Origin: Metabacillus dongyingensis
Lineage (GTDB): Bacteria; Bacillota; Bacilli; Bacillales; Bacillaceae
NCBI RefSeq assembly: GCF_019933155.2
Contig: NZ_CP082944.1
Coordinates: forward strand, 2,916,001 to 2,980,000
DNA length: 64,000 nucleotides
Direction: 5' to 3'
Each line of letters opens with the position of its first letter. Position 1 is the stretch's first letter. Positions 7,839 through 17,062 of this stretch are shown here, piece by piece. Both the position numbers and the translations under genes were made by a program. Below the pieces are notes generated by a model. That model made no database searches. It saw only the letters and a program-made list of their open reading frames with translations, and was not told the DNA's origin.

Positions 7839-8070
7839 TCCTTTTTTTCAATTTTTGACTACATAAATTTCGTAACATATTAAAACATACGTATAAAAGA
7901 CAGTATCTGCGGTAATGGGAGAATTAAATCCAAGCGCCATTAATAAAGAAAAAAGACGTTAATCCTTCTGAATTAACGCCCCCTCCTTAACTTGAAGATG
8001 AAAGTAACCTTACTTTTCCCCTTATTGTATCTTGTTTTCCTTCTTACATTCTTTTATATCAGTAACCTAT
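7839..8070. other. Intergenic region between GH1 and nucleoside transporter
   Basis: Holds the upstream part of the GH1 promoter and the terminator of the nucleoside transporter. No ORF or other structure was seen. Confidence 0.5.
7951..7981 (-). terminator. Terminator of nucleoside transporter
   Basis: Minus-strand hairpin CGTTAAT / ATTAACG with an 8-9 base loop followed by CTTTTTTC. Confidence 0.8.
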
Positions 8071-9264
8071 TTACCAAATGAATAATCCAACAACCATAGC
8101 ACTTAACAAGGAAACAGCCATTCCGCTCAGCAGCATCTTCCAGACATTCCTTCCGATAATGTGCGATTTTTCTTCATCAAGGATGGAATTAAATGTTCCA
8201 TAAATCATGCCTACTGTACTGAAGTTGGCAAATGAGGTGAGGAATGTCACTGCAACGGCCACAGTATGCGGAGCAAGGGTGTCAACTTTATCTTTTAAAT
8301 CGAGCAAGGCAACAAACTCATTGGTAGCAAGTTTGATTCCCATTAATTGAGCAACATACATCGCATCACTCCCAGTTAAACCTAGCAAGAAAGCGAATGG
8401 ACTAAAAAGAACTGAGAAGATTTTTTGAATCGTCAAACCGTTGACAAAGAAACTTAATATACCGTTTAAGCTGGCCGTCAATGCTACATAACCGATTACC
8501 ATAGCTGTAATGACAATAACCATCTTGATTCCCACAAGCATACTGTTAGAAATAGTGGAAAAGAAATCTTTACGTTCCTCTTTAGTAGGAACATATACGA
8601 CATCCTCCTCTTTGCTGACAGCTACAGGATTAAGCATGTTAGCGATCAGCAGTGCGTTTAAACAGTTTAATGGAATAGCAACAAACACATATGTAGCAGG
8701 AACCATGGATAAATAAGCCCCGATAATGGATCCGCTAATACTGCTCATGCCCATTATTCCAAATGTCAGCAATCTCTGAGTTTTTATAGCACCAAGCTGG
8801 AGACGCAGAACAGCAAGAGCTTCGGTATTTCCAAGGAACATCATCTGAATGGAAAAAAAGCTCTCAAGTTTTGGCAATCCGGATACTTTTGAGATGAGCC
8901 AGCCTACTTTATCGATAATCCAGGTCAGGATACCGAAATACGATAAAATGTCAAAAAACGTAATAATGAAAATAATCGGCATTAATGCACTGAAAAAGAA
9001 ATCTACCTGCTCATTTGCCATTGCTGATGGGAAAACAAAAGAAATTCCTTCATTTGCACAAGCAATCAGCCAGGTAAAGAAAGCTGCAATTTGATTGATG
9101 ACCCATGTCCCGATTTTAGTCGATAACATGAACCAAGTAATTATGAATTCAACAACGATCAAGGTAAGAATAGCTTTCCATTTAACATTCCTTTTATTAG
9201 GTGAACAAATATAAACAATTCCAATTACCACTAGTACACCCAGTATATTTAACAAGAAATACAT
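8071..9264 (-). CDS. Concentrative nucleoside transporter (NupC/CNT family)
   Basis: 397 residues and about ten membrane segments, the bacterial CNT length. Family blocks are visible: SALMPIIFIITFFDILSYFG, GNTEALAVLRLQL (GxTEA type), MGMSSISGSIIGAYLSM, LLIANMLNPVA and SFANFSTVGMIYGTF. CNT proteins import nucleosides using a proton or sodium gradient. Purine versus pyrimidine preference cannot be read with confidence. It is a single-gene unit with a good terminator. The leader holds a hairpin (see 9340-9366) but no purine-riboswitch core motif was found. Confidence 0.88.
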   Translation of the reverse strand: MYFLLNILGVLVVIGIVYICSPNKRNVKWKAILTLIVVEFIITWFMLSTKIGTWVINQIAAFFTWLIACANEGISFVFPSAMANEQVDFFFSALMPIIFIITFFDILSYFGILTWIIDKVGWLISKVSGLPKLESFFSIQMMFLGNTEALAVLRLQLGAIKTQRLLTFGIMGMSSISGSIIGAYLSMVPATYVFVAIPLNCLNALLIANMLNPVAVSKEEDVVYVPTKEERKDFFSTISNSMLVGIKMVIVITAMVIGYVALTASLNGILSFFVNGLTIQKIFSVLFSPFAFLLGLTGSDAMYVAQLMGIKLATNEFVALLDLKDKVDTLAPHTVAVAVTFLTSFANFSTVGMIYGTFNSILDEEKSHIIGRNVWKMLLSGMAVSLLSAMVVGLFIW

Positions 9265-9339
9265 CCTATCACCCTCCTTGATTTATCATTGCCAATATCT
9301 TTTTTTATATTTGTGAAAAGATTATCGCTCTTTCATTCC

Positions 9340-9366
9340 ATCCTGTTAGCACTGGCACAACAGGAT
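9340..9366 (-). promoter_or_regulatory. Inverted repeat upstream of nucleoside transporter
   Basis: ATCCTGTT / AACAGGAT (8-bp arms, 11-base centre), about 80-100 bases before the start codon and without a T run. It could be an operator or an mRNA leader hairpin; the binding factor is unknown. Confidence 0.4.
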
Positions 9367-9470
9367 AAAGGGATTAATTGATAATCATATATAGAAATGA
9401 TATTTTCAGTTTTATTTATCTAATTATTACATTCTTATCTAGTACATTTGGCCGTAATGATAAAAAAGCA

Positions 9471-9495
9471 GTTTGATTGCTAAGCTGACGGGTAT
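9471..9495 (+). promoter_or_regulatory. SigB-type promoter of KGG stress protein
   Basis: GTTTGA, a 13-base spacer and GGGTAT match the general-stress sigma-B consensus (GTTTAA-N12-14-GGGTAT) with one mismatch. It lies about 45 bases upstream of the start codon, which has an AGGAGG site at 9529-9534. Confidence 0.8.
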
Positions 9496-9542
9496 TAAAA
9501 AAGTGTGGTTAAAAAATCCAAATTTATTAGGAGGTATTTTCA

Positions 9543-10031
9543 ATGGCTAATCAAAACAATGGCAAAATGAGCCGCGAAGAAGCAGGACGGATGGGCGGAC
9601 AGGCTACAGCTGATTCTCATGATAAGGAATTTTACCAGGAAATCGGAAAAAAAGGCGGCGAAGCAAATGCCGCTCAGCAAAATCAATCGAATTCTAACAA
9701 CAGCAGTTCAAACAATAATGATAAAATGAGCCGCGAGGAAGCAGGACGCAAAGGCGGACAAGCAAGCTCCTCTAACCAAAACCAATCGAATTCTAACAAC
9801 AGCTCAAACAATAATGATAAAATGAGCCGCGAAGAAGCAGGACGCAAAGGCGGACAAGCTAGCTCCTCTAACCAAAATCAATCGAATTCTAACAGCAGCA
9901 GCTCTGGCGATAACGGTAAAATGAGCCGCGAAGAAGCGGGACGCAAAGGCGGACAAGCTACAGCTGATTCTCATGATAAAGAGTTTTACCAGGAGATTGG
10001 GCAAAAAGGCGGCGAAAAAAGCAGACGATAA
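9543..10031 (+). CDS. KGG-repeat general stress protein (GsiB-like)
   Basis: 162 residues, highly hydrophilic, with no hydrophobic core. Four copies of KMSREEAGRKGGQA (the first with RMGGQA) are separated by Asn/Ser/Gln linkers. The N- and C-terminal copies are extended by DSHDKEFYQEIGxKGGE. This is the KGG/GsiB-type stress repeat, related to plant LEA-like hydrophilins, thought to act by protecting macromolecules under water or acid stress. A clear SigB promoter drives it, and a strong terminator follows. The tandem DNA repeats should make copy number variable between strains. GsiB itself has a slightly different repeat, so I leave the symbol empty. Confidence 0.85.
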   Translation: MANQNNGKMSREEAGRMGGQATADSHDKEFYQEIGKKGGEANAAQQNQSNSNNSSSNNNDKMSREEAGRKGGQASSSNQNQSNSNNSSNNNDKMSREEAGRKGGQASSSNQNQSNSNSSSSGDNGKMSREEAGRKGGQATADSHDKEFYQEIGQKGGEKSRR

Positions 10032-10048
10032 AAGGATGGACTACAATC

Positions 10049-10078
10049 ACACCTTCCAGTAATGGAAGGTGTTTTTTG
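10049..10078 (+). terminator. Terminator of KGG stress gene
   Basis: ACACCTTCCA / TGGAAGGTGT, a perfect 10-bp stem with a 4-base loop, then TTTTTT. Confidence 0.9.
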
Positions 10079-10277
10079 TTAGTTGAATATTAAAAGTCAT
10101 ACAAATAAAATGGTGAGAACCCGCTTCCAATCACAATTATCCTTTATTAAATGCTGTCTTATATATGATCTATCCTGCCTTCTTTTATGTCCCCCCTTCC
10201 TCATAATCTCCTGCCCCTGAAGACCTATTCTCTAAATGAGAAGTTGGAATAGATTTAATAAAATGGATTTCTCTCCG

Positions 10278-10316
10278 AAAAAAGGCGTTTCCTTTTTTAT
10301 AGGAAACGCCTTTTTT
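10278..10316 (-). terminator. Bidirectional terminator beside XRE gene
   Basis: A 16-bp stem (arms AAAAAAGGCGTTTCCT / AGGAAACGCCTTTTTT) with a 7-base loop and T runs in both directions, immediately downstream of the XRE regulator. Confidence 0.85.
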
Positions 10317-10327
10317 AAACATAACGA

Positions 10328-10555
10328 TTAATTTATTTTGTTTTTCTTTTGAAAATGCTCTTTATCAACTAGCTCTGATGCTGGAACATCAAGGACAGTG
10401 GAGAGTTTTAAGATGGTTTGGGTATCGGGAACTTTTACACCGGATTCATACTTTTCGATGGTTTGCCGTCCAAGTCGCGCTTTAAAAGCAAGTTCTTCCT
10501 GACTCATGTTTTTCAGCTCTCGGTAATGTTTTAAATGTTCACCAAAATGAGACAT
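10328..10555 (-). CDS. Small XRE-family HTH regulator
   Basis: 75 residues starting at ATG 10555, chosen because GGGAGG lies eight bases upstream; a longer frame starts inside or before that site. Nearly the whole protein is one Cro/CI helix-turn-helix: LKHYRELKNMSQEELAFKARLGRQTIEKYESGVKVPDTQTILKLSTVLDV. The turn residues RQTIEKYESG fit the recognition helix. There is no ligand-binding domain, so it probably acts as a simple dimeric regulator. It stands alone, with no divergent partner that would suggest its target. Confidence 0.85.
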   Translation of the reverse strand: MSHFGEHLKHYRELKNMSQEELAFKARLGRQTIEKYESGVKVPDTQTILKLSTVLDVPASELVDKEHFQKKNKIN

Positions 10556-10783
10556 GCTTGATTCCTCCCTAAAATCATCCAATTTTCTACTTTTAGTTTA
10601 TCACCATTCAGATTTCCTGGATACTTGTAAACGTGAACATTATGTTAACAACTTTTAAACACAGTATGAATTCTTTATTAACGTTTTCAACTATTTTTTT
10701 TAAAAATTACTGATAAATAAAATTCTTAAGGGAAATATAAAACAGAATTAACAATCATTCTAATTAATGGAAGGAGTAACACA

Positions 10784-11053
10784 ATGAATAAAAGATGGTT
10801 ATCTGTACTATTTAGTGTATGTTTCTCTGCTTTAATTTTAGCTGGATGCGCAACTAATGATGATCAAGATCCGGCACCCCCAGAAGAAGAGCAAAATGAT
10901 GAAGCTCCTCAAGAAGAACAAAATGGAGATGTGCCTGGTTTAGATGAAGATGACACAATGAACAAAGATGACGAAGAAAATGGAGAGAAAGATCCAGAAG
11001 ATCCAATTGAAGACCCTGAAGATATGAATGATAAAGACAGACAAGATGACTAA
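10784..11053 (+). CDS. Acidic low-complexity lipoprotein
   Basis: 89 residues. Residues 1-22 form a lipoprotein signal with lipobox LAGC; the mature part is almost entirely Asp, Glu, Asn, Pro and Gln, with no folded domain apparent. It would be anchored to the outer face of the membrane as a flexible anionic chain. Similar small lipoproteins are common in Bacillaceae and have no known function; cation binding or wall spacing are possibilities only. A good ribosome binding site (GGAAGGAG) precedes the ATG, and a terminator follows. Confidence 0.75.
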   Translation: MNKRWLSVLFSVCFSALILAGCATNDDQDPAPPEEEQNDEAPQEEQNGDVPGLDEDDTMNKDDEENGEKDPEDPIEDPEDMNDKDRQDD

Positions 11054-11058
11054 TGAAT

Positions 11059-11087
11059 AAAGTCCTCCTCCGAGGACTTTTTTTCAT
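11059..11087 (+). terminator. Terminator of acidic lipoprotein gene
   Basis: AAAGTCCTC / GAGGACTTT stem with a 4-base loop, then TTTTTT. Confidence 0.88.
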
Positions 11088-11102
11088 TGTTCCAGCAGTC
11101 TG

Positions 11103-12182
11103 TCATTTGATGATAAAATCTTTCTCTGCTTTTACTGCACCATTAATAACGATCGATATGGTATGTATTCCTTTATAATGCTTTCTTGTTGTTAAATCTT
11201 TAAAAGCGTGAGTTTTTGTGATGGTGTTTTTTTCTCCCTGCTTCATATGGCATGTTTTCAGCATGAATATCTTTCGGTTTCGCTGTCCCCGTGATTTCAC
11301 ATAATCTATTGCATATTCCAACCTGACAGGAATTGTGCTTTCTGCTGAAATATGAAATGTAAACTGAATACTGTCTCCAATCCGGATAGTATCGGGATGA
11401 AGTGTCAGATGCTCAATTTTTATTGGGCTGTCATTTCCATATCCAAATAACGCAAGTGCTTCTCTGTTTCCTTTTTTAAGCAATGAACGGCAGGCATGTT
11501 TGATTATCCAATCCGTATAATTGTTCTTTCCGATCCATTCATTCGCAATGCTTAAAACAAACTCAGAGTGTGTATAGGAAATATCATTTAGATGATTGGC
11601 CACACTCTTGCGGACATATAAAGAATGATCATTTTTCAGGTTTTCTAAGATCGGCAATGTTTGCCGGGGGTCTTCTTTTAATGAAGGAACCGCTGCTCCC
11701 CAAGGAAGTCTTGGTCTGCTCCCTTCGCTAGCAAGTCTTCTTACATGCTCATTCGAATGGGTAGACCACTTCAGCATTTGCTCAAGCATACGCTTTCCAT
11801 CTTTAATTAAAAAAGGACGGACTGCAAATTCTGAAGTTGAGAATTCTGTAAAGTAAGCTAACGCATGCATTGATTCATCCCATTCCTGCAAACCATATTG
11901 CTCCACGTAATCGGGGAAAATGATGCCGCCAAGACCATTAAAATGAGGTGCAATTTTATATAAAATCTGGAGAGCATCCTGATAGTCCTCAGGCAGTGAA
12001 TTTTTTAAACACACTGTAATCTTTCTCATCCGCTGCTTTAGCGCTAAATTCTCCCAGCCTTCTTCAAAGAAATGTGTCCGGAATTGTTCGGAATCAAATA
12101 AAGAGTATTCTTGATCTATTGCAGCAATTAACGCTTCAATAAAAGATTCATTATAAATATTTTTCAGGGCTTCAGCCATCAT
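11103..12182 (-). CDS. alkC: DNA alkylation repair glycosylase, AlkC type
   Basis: 359 residues. The first about 240 residues are helical HEAT-like repeats typical of the AlkC/AlkD superfamily, with the strongly conserved RRLASEGSRPRLPWG block (about 154-168) and YVRKSVANHLNDIS. The C-terminal about 100 residues (IEHLTLHPDTIRIGDSIQFTFHI onward) are beta-rich and match the Ig-like domain that AlkC proteins carry. The family excises 3-methyladenine and 3-methylcytosine without flipping the base. B. subtilis YhaZ is the closest named relative I recall. The promoter contains a LexA-like box inside its spacer, pointing to DNA-damage control. Confidence 0.88.
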   Translation of the reverse strand: MMAEALKNIYNESFIEALIAAIDQEYSLFDSEQFRTHFFEEGWENLALKQRMRKITVCLKNSLPEDYQDALQILYKIAPHFNGLGGIIFPDYVEQYGLQEWDESMHALAYFTEFSTSEFAVRPFLIKDGKRMLEQMLKWSTHSNEHVRRLASEGSRPRLPWGAAVPSLKEDPRQTLPILENLKNDHSLYVRKSVANHLNDISYTHSEFVLSIANEWIGKNNYTDWIIKHACRSLLKKGNREALALFGYGNDSPIKIEHLTLHPDTIRIGDSIQFTFHISAESTIPVRLEYAIDYVKSRGQRNRKIFMLKTCHMKQGEKNTITKTHAFKDLTTRKHYKGIHTISIVINGAVKAEKDFIIK

Positions 12183-12218
12183 TTCTACCTTCTTTTATAG
12201 GAAGTACTATCTAAACTA

Positions 12219-12247
12219 ACTATACACGAACGTACATTCGTTTTCAA
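12219..12247 (-). promoter_or_regulatory. alkC promoter with LexA (SOS) box in spacer
   Basis: Minus-strand TTGAAA (12247-12242), a 17-base spacer and TATAGT (12224-12219) form a near-ideal SigA promoter. The spacer holds CGAATGTACGTTCG (12240-12227), one base off the Bacillus LexA/DinR consensus CGAAC-N4-GTTCG. It lies about 40 bases before the alkC start. Confidence 0.65.
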
Positions 12248-12276
12248 TCCACTTCTATTATTTCCTGTTTCTTTCC

Positions 12277-12306
12277 AAAATAAAAAGACAGGAAGATCCT
12301 GTCTTT
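12277..12306 (-). terminator. Terminator of cysJI operon
   Basis: AAAGACAGGA / TCCTGTCTTT perfect 10-bp stem with a 3-base loop, then TTTTTA on the minus strand, immediately after cysI. Confidence 0.88.
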
Positions 12307-12308
12307 CA

Positions 12309-14027
12309 TCAATCATGAAAATTTGTGCCGTCTGTTACTTCTTTTATGACACCTGCCCGAACGACAAAGTCTCCAAAGTGTTCTTTCTCTGTCCGTTCTT
12401 TTGCGTAGCGTGAAAGAAGGACGCGAAGTTCGCTTAAAATCTCTTCTTCCCCGATGTTTTCTCTGTACATCTTGCTCAGGCGGCTGCCGTCAAAAGCTGC
12501 GCCCAAATACATATTGTACTTGCCTGGGGCTTTGCCTATAAAGGCAATCTCACCCAAAGCATGGCGTGCACAGCCATTTGGGCAGCCAGTCATTCGAATG
12601 GTTATCTCTTCGTTTCGCAATCCGTTTTCATCAACGATTGCTTCAATTTTATCAATCAGCACCGGCAAGTAGCGTTCGGCTTCAGCCATTGCAAGGCCGC
12701 ATGTCGGCAGGGCAACACATGCGAGAGAGCTGCGGCGAAGGGCAGAGTAATGCTTGCCGTCAGTCAGCCCGTATTGGTCAATCAGATCGTTGATTTTTTT
12801 TCTTTGATGGCTTGGGACATTAGAAATAATTAAGTTTTGATTGGCAGTAAGCCGGATTTCACCTTTATGGACTTTTGCAATCTCACGCAGACCGGTCATC
12901 AGCTGGTAGCCATCAAAATCTGCTACGCGTCCGCCTTCTACAAAAAGAGTAAAGTGCCACTTGCCATCCATTCCTTTTACCCAGCCATATCGGTCACCGT
13001 TATTGTCAAAGTGATAGCTCTTTGCTTCTTCAAGATTCCATCCCAGGCGGTTTTCAAGTTCTTCTTTTACCGTATCCAGCCCTAAGCGGTCAACTGTGTA
13101 CTTGAAACGGGCATTTTTGCGGACAGAACGATTTCCATAATCCCGTTGAATGGTAATGATCTTTTCAGCCACATCGACAATTTGATGAGGAGCGCAGAAT
13201 CCAATTACTTTTGCCAGCTGCGGATATGTCGCTTTATCACCGTGGGACATTCCCATTCCCCCGCCGATTGCTATGTTGAACCCTCTTAGTTTTCCTTCAT
13301 CCACGATTGCAATGAAGCCAAGATCCTGTGAAAAGACATCGATGTCATTTGAAGGCGGCACCGCAATGCCGATCTTAAACTTCCTCGGCAAGTACAGCGG
13401 ACCATACATTGGCTCAACTTCTTCTGTGTCAGGTGTTCCCGCTACTTTTTCTTCATCAAGCCAAATTTCGTGGTACGCTCTCGTGCGAGGCAGCAAATCA
13501 TCACTCAGTTTTCTTGACCATTCATATACTTCAGAGTGAATGTCAGATTGATAAGGATTCGAAATGCACATCACGTTCCGGTTTACATCGCCGCAGGCAG
13601 CAATGGTATCCAGCATCGAAGCATGAATTTCCTGAATGGTAGGCTTCATATTCCATTTTAATATGCCGTGCATTTGAAAGGTCTGGCGCGTAGTCAGCTT
13701 TAACGTGCCATTTCCGTACTTTTGGGCAAGATCGTCCATTACAAGCCATTGTTCTGGCTTCGCCACCCCGCCCGGCATGCGGACACGGAGCATAAACTGA
13801 TAAGCAGGTTCAAGCTTTTGCTTTTGACGCTCATTTCGAAGATCACGGTCATCCTGCAAATAACTGCCATGATGCTTCATGAGACGGTTGTCATCGTCAG
13901 GAATTCCGCCACTGATCCGGTCCTGCATGACTTCCTTCAATGTACCGCGCAAATAATTGCTTCTTTCCTTAATATCTTCTACATCACTTGGCGGGCCATC
14001 CGGCGCTGTTAATAATTTGTTCACCAT
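12309..14027 (-). CDS. cysI: Sulfite reductase hemoprotein (beta) subunit
   Basis: 572 residues, standard length. The protein carries the siroheme/[4Fe-4S] ligand pair CVALPTC (C-x5-C) and CPNGC (C-x3-C) near its last quarter. It also has the substrate and siroheme contact blocks of the two NirA-like half-repeats, such as [15 protein letters not shown] and [16 protein letters not shown]. With CysJ it reduces sulfite to sulfide with six electrons from NADPH in cytoplasmic assimilatory sulfur metabolism. It follows cysJ by 27 bases in one operon that ends in a terminator, and is opposed to cysL, its probable activator. Confidence 0.95.
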   Translation of the reverse strand: MVNKLLTAPDGPPSDVEDIKERSNYLRGTLKEVMQDRISGGIPDDDNRLMKHHGSYLQDDRDLRNERQKQKLEPAYQFMLRVRMPGGVAKPEQWLVMDDLAQKYGNGTLKLTTRQTFQMHGILKWNMKPTIQEIHASMLDTIAACGDVNRNVMCISNPYQSDIHSEVYEWSRKLSDDLLPRTRAYHEIWLDEEKVAGTPDTEEVEPMYGPLYLPRKFKIGIAVPPSNDIDVFSQDLGFIAIVDEGKLRGFNIAIGGGMGMSHGDKATYPQLAKVIGFCAPHQIVDVAEKIITIQRDYGNRSVRKNARFKYTVDRLGLDTVKEELENRLGWNLEEAKSYHFDNNGDRYGWVKGMDGKWHFTLFVEGGRVADFDGYQLMTGLREIAKVHKGEIRLTANQNLIISNVPSHQRKKINDLIDQYGLTDGKHYSALRRSSLACVALPTCGLAMAEAERYLPVLIDKIEAIVDENGLRNEEITIRMTGCPNGCARHALGEIAFIGKAPGKYNMYLGAAFDGSRLSKMYRENIGEEEILSELRVLLSRYAKERTEKEHFGDFVVRAGVIKEVTDGTNFHD

Positions 14028-14054
14028 GCTGAAATACCCCTTTCAATCTAGAAC

Positions 14055-15878
14055 TCAGTATACATCACGCTGATAGCGTTTTTGCTGCTGCATATCTGCA
14101 AGATACTCTTCTGCTTTTTCACGGCTCATGCCGCCTTCATTTTCAAAAATCTTAATTAAAGTGTTATGAACATCATGGGCCATGTTTTTCTCATCGCCGC
14201 AGATGTAAACAACCGCTCCCTCTTGGATCCATTTAAACAATTCTTTGCTCTGTTCAAGCATCCGGTGCTGCACATAAACTTTTTCATTCGTGTCACGGGA
14301 AAACGCAACATCCATTCTTGTCAGCACTTCGTTTTCAAGCCATTTTTGCCATTCTGTCTGGTAAAGGAAGTCCGTTACGAAATGCTGATCACCGAAGAAC
14401 AGCCAAGACTTTCCTTCTGCCCCTGTTTCTTCTCTTTCCTGAATGAAAGAACGGAAAGGCGCTATCCCAGTCCCAGGTCCAACCATGATGATCGGTGTAT
14501 CCGGATTTTGAGGGAGCTTAAAATTCTGGTTCCGCTGTATGTAAACCGGAAGGGTCTCCCCTGGCTGAAGCCGCTCTGCACATAAAATCGAGCAGACGCC
14601 GTTTCGCTCACGCCCGTGTGTTTCATAGCGAACAGCTCCGATTGTCAAATGGACTTCATCAGGATTTGCTGATAAGCTGCTTGCAATTGAATAAAGACGG
14701 GCAGGCATTTTTCTTAGAATCGAAACGAATTCTTCTGCTGATGCATTCCATGGTCCAAAATCTCTGACCAAATCAAGCAAATCGCGTCCTTCAATGTATG
14801 CTTTAGATTTTTCTTTTTGTTCAGGCAATGTCAGCTCCTGTAATTCCGCACTTTCAGAAAGCTTAGCTGCCTGCTCAAGAAGAGGCTTTGTTAAAACCGT
14901 GATTTCATAATGGGATATAAGTGCTTTTTTAAGCGGAAGGACATCCCCCTGTTTATTTACGGTTATCTCTTTATCAGCATCCCAGTTCATCTCCTGAATC
15001 AGCAAGTCAACTAGTGCCGGATCATTTTCCGGGTATACGCCAAGGCTGTCACCCGGCTCGAACGAGAGCCCAGATCCTTCAAGGGACAGCTCAAGATGGT
15101 GTGTTTCTTTATTTGAACCGCGTCCGTTTAAATTAAGATTCTCAAGCACTTCTGCACGAAATGGGTTTGTTCTGGAATAAACGGATTCAGTTACCTGTAA
15201 AGATGATGTCTGTACAGATGATTCCTGACTTCCTCCCGGATCCTGCATTAAGCTGCCAAGAACTCCCTGAAGCCATTCTGCTGCTTGATCATCATAATCA
15301 AGATCACAGTCTGTTCGCGGATGAATCCGTGTGCCTCCAAGTTCTTCAAGCTTCTGATCAAAGTCCTTGCCTGTCTGGCAGAAAAACTCATACGAGCTGT
15401 CACCAAGAGACAGAACGGAAAAGCTAAGGCCATCAAGTTTAGGCGCGCGTCTGCCGTGCAGAAATTCGTGAAACGAGAGCGCATTATCCGGCGGAGTGCC
15501 TTCTCCATGTGTACTTACGACAATCAGAAGGTTTTTTACTTTCTTTAATTGATTCGGCTTAAAATCATTCATCGACGAGATCGTCACTTGCAAACCCTGC
15601 TCTGAAAGAGTTTTGCCTGCATTCTCAGCAAGTGCTTGAGCATTGCCTGTTTGTGATCCGTATAAAATGGTTACTTCTTTAGAGACGGCTGCCTCACTGC
15701 TTTGTACAGTCAATTCTGATGATTGAGTCCCCGGTGCTGTCTGAATCGACTGAGACTGAGCTGCTGTTAAATACCCTGTCAGCCAGATTTTCTGTGTTTC
15801 TGACAGCGTTGGCAGAATGCGGTTAAGGAGCTCTGCCTGCTCCTGACTGAACGGACTGTTAGTTACCTGAAGTTGCAA
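14055..15878 (-). CDS. cysJ: Sulfite reductase NADPH flavoprotein (alpha) subunit
   Basis: 607 residues from a TTG at 15878. I chose it over a TTG 39 bases upstream because GAGGTGG lies eight bases before it and the resulting QLQVTNSPF start matches Bacillus CysJ. Domain order: flavodoxin-like FMN domain (ILYGSQTGNAQALAE, STHGEGTPPDN, about 65-210), FAD-binding domain with ARLYSIASS, then the NADPH-binding domain with GPGTGIAPFRSF and the C-terminal DVY. It shuttles electrons from NADPH through FAD and FMN to CysI. First gene of the cysJI operon, divergent from cysL. Confidence 0.95.
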   Translation of the reverse strand: MQLQVTNSPFSQEQAELLNRILPTLSETQKIWLTGYLTAAQSQSIQTAPGTQSSELTVQSSEAAVSKEVTILYGSQTGNAQALAENAGKTLSEQGLQVTISSMNDFKPNQLKKVKNLLIVVSTHGEGTPPDNALSFHEFLHGRRAPKLDGLSFSVLSLGDSSYEFFCQTGKDFDQKLEELGGTRIHPRTDCDLDYDDQAAEWLQGVLGSLMQDPGGSQESSVQTSSLQVTESVYSRTNPFRAEVLENLNLNGRGSNKETHHLELSLEGSGLSFEPGDSLGVYPENDPALVDLLIQEMNWDADKEITVNKQGDVLPLKKALISHYEITVLTKPLLEQAAKLSESAELQELTLPEQKEKSKAYIEGRDLLDLVRDFGPWNASAEEFVSILRKMPARLYSIASSLSANPDEVHLTIGAVRYETHGRERNGVCSILCAERLQPGETLPVYIQRNQNFKLPQNPDTPIIMVGPGTGIAPFRSFIQEREETGAEGKSWLFFGDQHFVTDFLYQTEWQKWLENEVLTRMDVAFSRDTNEKVYVQHRMLEQSKELFKWIQEGAVVYICGDEKNMAHDVHNTLIKIFENEGGMSREKAEEYLADMQQQKRYQRDVY

Positions 15879-16138
15879 CGTTTCCCACCTCACAAAGAAA
15901 TTTAACACTTTTTTCAAATCATTATTAAGGAAAAATCCAGTTTATTTTATAGAAAGAAAGAATCATTTTGATTATCCCTATAAATTAAGTTGGTTTTTAG
16001 GGTAAAATCATACCTATCGATTTACCTTTTTCTCCAATTAAAAAATACTATTTCTACTTTACCCGAAAACAGAAAATTAGTAAAATACATTTAATTTATT
16101 GTTATAATTAAGATTACTAATCATAAGGTGGGCTTCTT

Positions 16139-17047
16139 TTGTATTATGACGCATTAAAAACATTTGTGACCCTTGCAGAGATTAAGAACTTTACGAAAAC
16201 AGCCGAAAATCTCCGTATGTCGCAGCCGAGTGTAAGCTTGCATATTAAAAATCTCGAAAAAGAATTTCAGACGACGTTATTTTTGCGTTCGCCAAAATTC
16301 CTGCAGATTACTCCGACAGGCGAGATTTTATATGATCGCGCAAAACGGATGATTACCCTTTACGAACAAACAAGACAGGATATTTTAGAGCATCAGAATT
16401 CGATAAAGGGAGAATTGAAAATTGGCGCCAGTTTTACCATCGGCGAGTATATTTTACCGTCTTTACTCCTTGACCTTCAAAATAAATACCCGGAGCTTGA
16501 GCTGCAGGTTCTTATCGGAAATACAGAAGAGATCATACAATCTGTCCGCATGCACCAAGTAGATATTGGCCTTATAGAAGGACAGACAAATGAAAAAGAG
16601 CTCTCTGTGCATCCATTTATGCAGGATGAGCTATTTATTGTTTCCTCCAGAAATCATGAGCTCGCTTCAAAAAATGAGGTGACATTCGCAGATCTTCAAA
16701 ATCAGCCGTGGGTCACAAGAGAAGTAGGTTCAGGCACACGCGAATTCCTCAATCATGTGATCCGGACTAACGGATTAAAAGTGAAATCGCTTCTCACTAT
16801 AAGCAGCAATCAGGGTATTAAGGAAACCCTGATTAATGGCATGGGACTATCCTTTCTATCAAGAAGTGTCATTGAAAGAGATGTACAGAATAAGAACCTG
16901 TCCATCATTAAAATGAAAAACCAGAATTTTACACGGACATTGTCTTATATTTATTCACCAGTCATTGAAGATAAGAAGATTGTAAAAACATTTATTCATG
17001 CTCTGCAGCAAAAATGGCCGAGTGTTCAAGAGCCTCAAAACAAATAA
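16139..17047 (+). CDS. cysL: LysR-type regulator CysL
   Basis: 302 residues starting with TTG at 16139; AAGGTGG lies seven bases upstream and a TATAAT box lies at 16103-16108. The N-terminal winged helix reads FVTLAEIKNFTKTAENLRMSQPSVSLHIKNLEKEF (about 9-43), followed by the LysR effector-binding fold with GELKIGASFTIGEYILPSLL and VDIGLIEG. It is divergent from cysJI, the arrangement in B. subtilis where CysL activates cysJI and represses its own gene. The shared 260-base intergenic region must hold its binding sites; I could not single out the boxes. Function is assigned from both sequence and context. Confidence 0.88.
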   Translation: MYYDALKTFVTLAEIKNFTKTAENLRMSQPSVSLHIKNLEKEFQTTLFLRSPKFLQITPTGEILYDRAKRMITLYEQTRQDILEHQNSIKGELKIGASFTIGEYILPSLLLDLQNKYPELELQVLIGNTEEIIQSVRMHQVDIGLIEGQTNEKELSVHPFMQDELFIVSSRNHELASKNEVTFADLQNQPWVTREVGSGTREFLNHVIRTNGLKVKSLLTISSNQGIKETLINGMGLSFLSRSVIERDVQNKNLSIIKMKNQNFTRTLSYIYSPVIEDKKIVKTFIHALQQKWPSVQEPQNK

Positions 17048-17062
17048 ATAAGAGGTGCAGGA

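Noticed and set aside
9265..9542. Purine riboswitch for the nucleoside transporter
   Set aside because: The conserved loop and core motifs are absent; only a plain inverted repeat is present.
9543..10031. CRISPR-like direct repeats
   Set aside because: The repeats are in frame and encode a KGG-type stress protein with a proper start and promoter.
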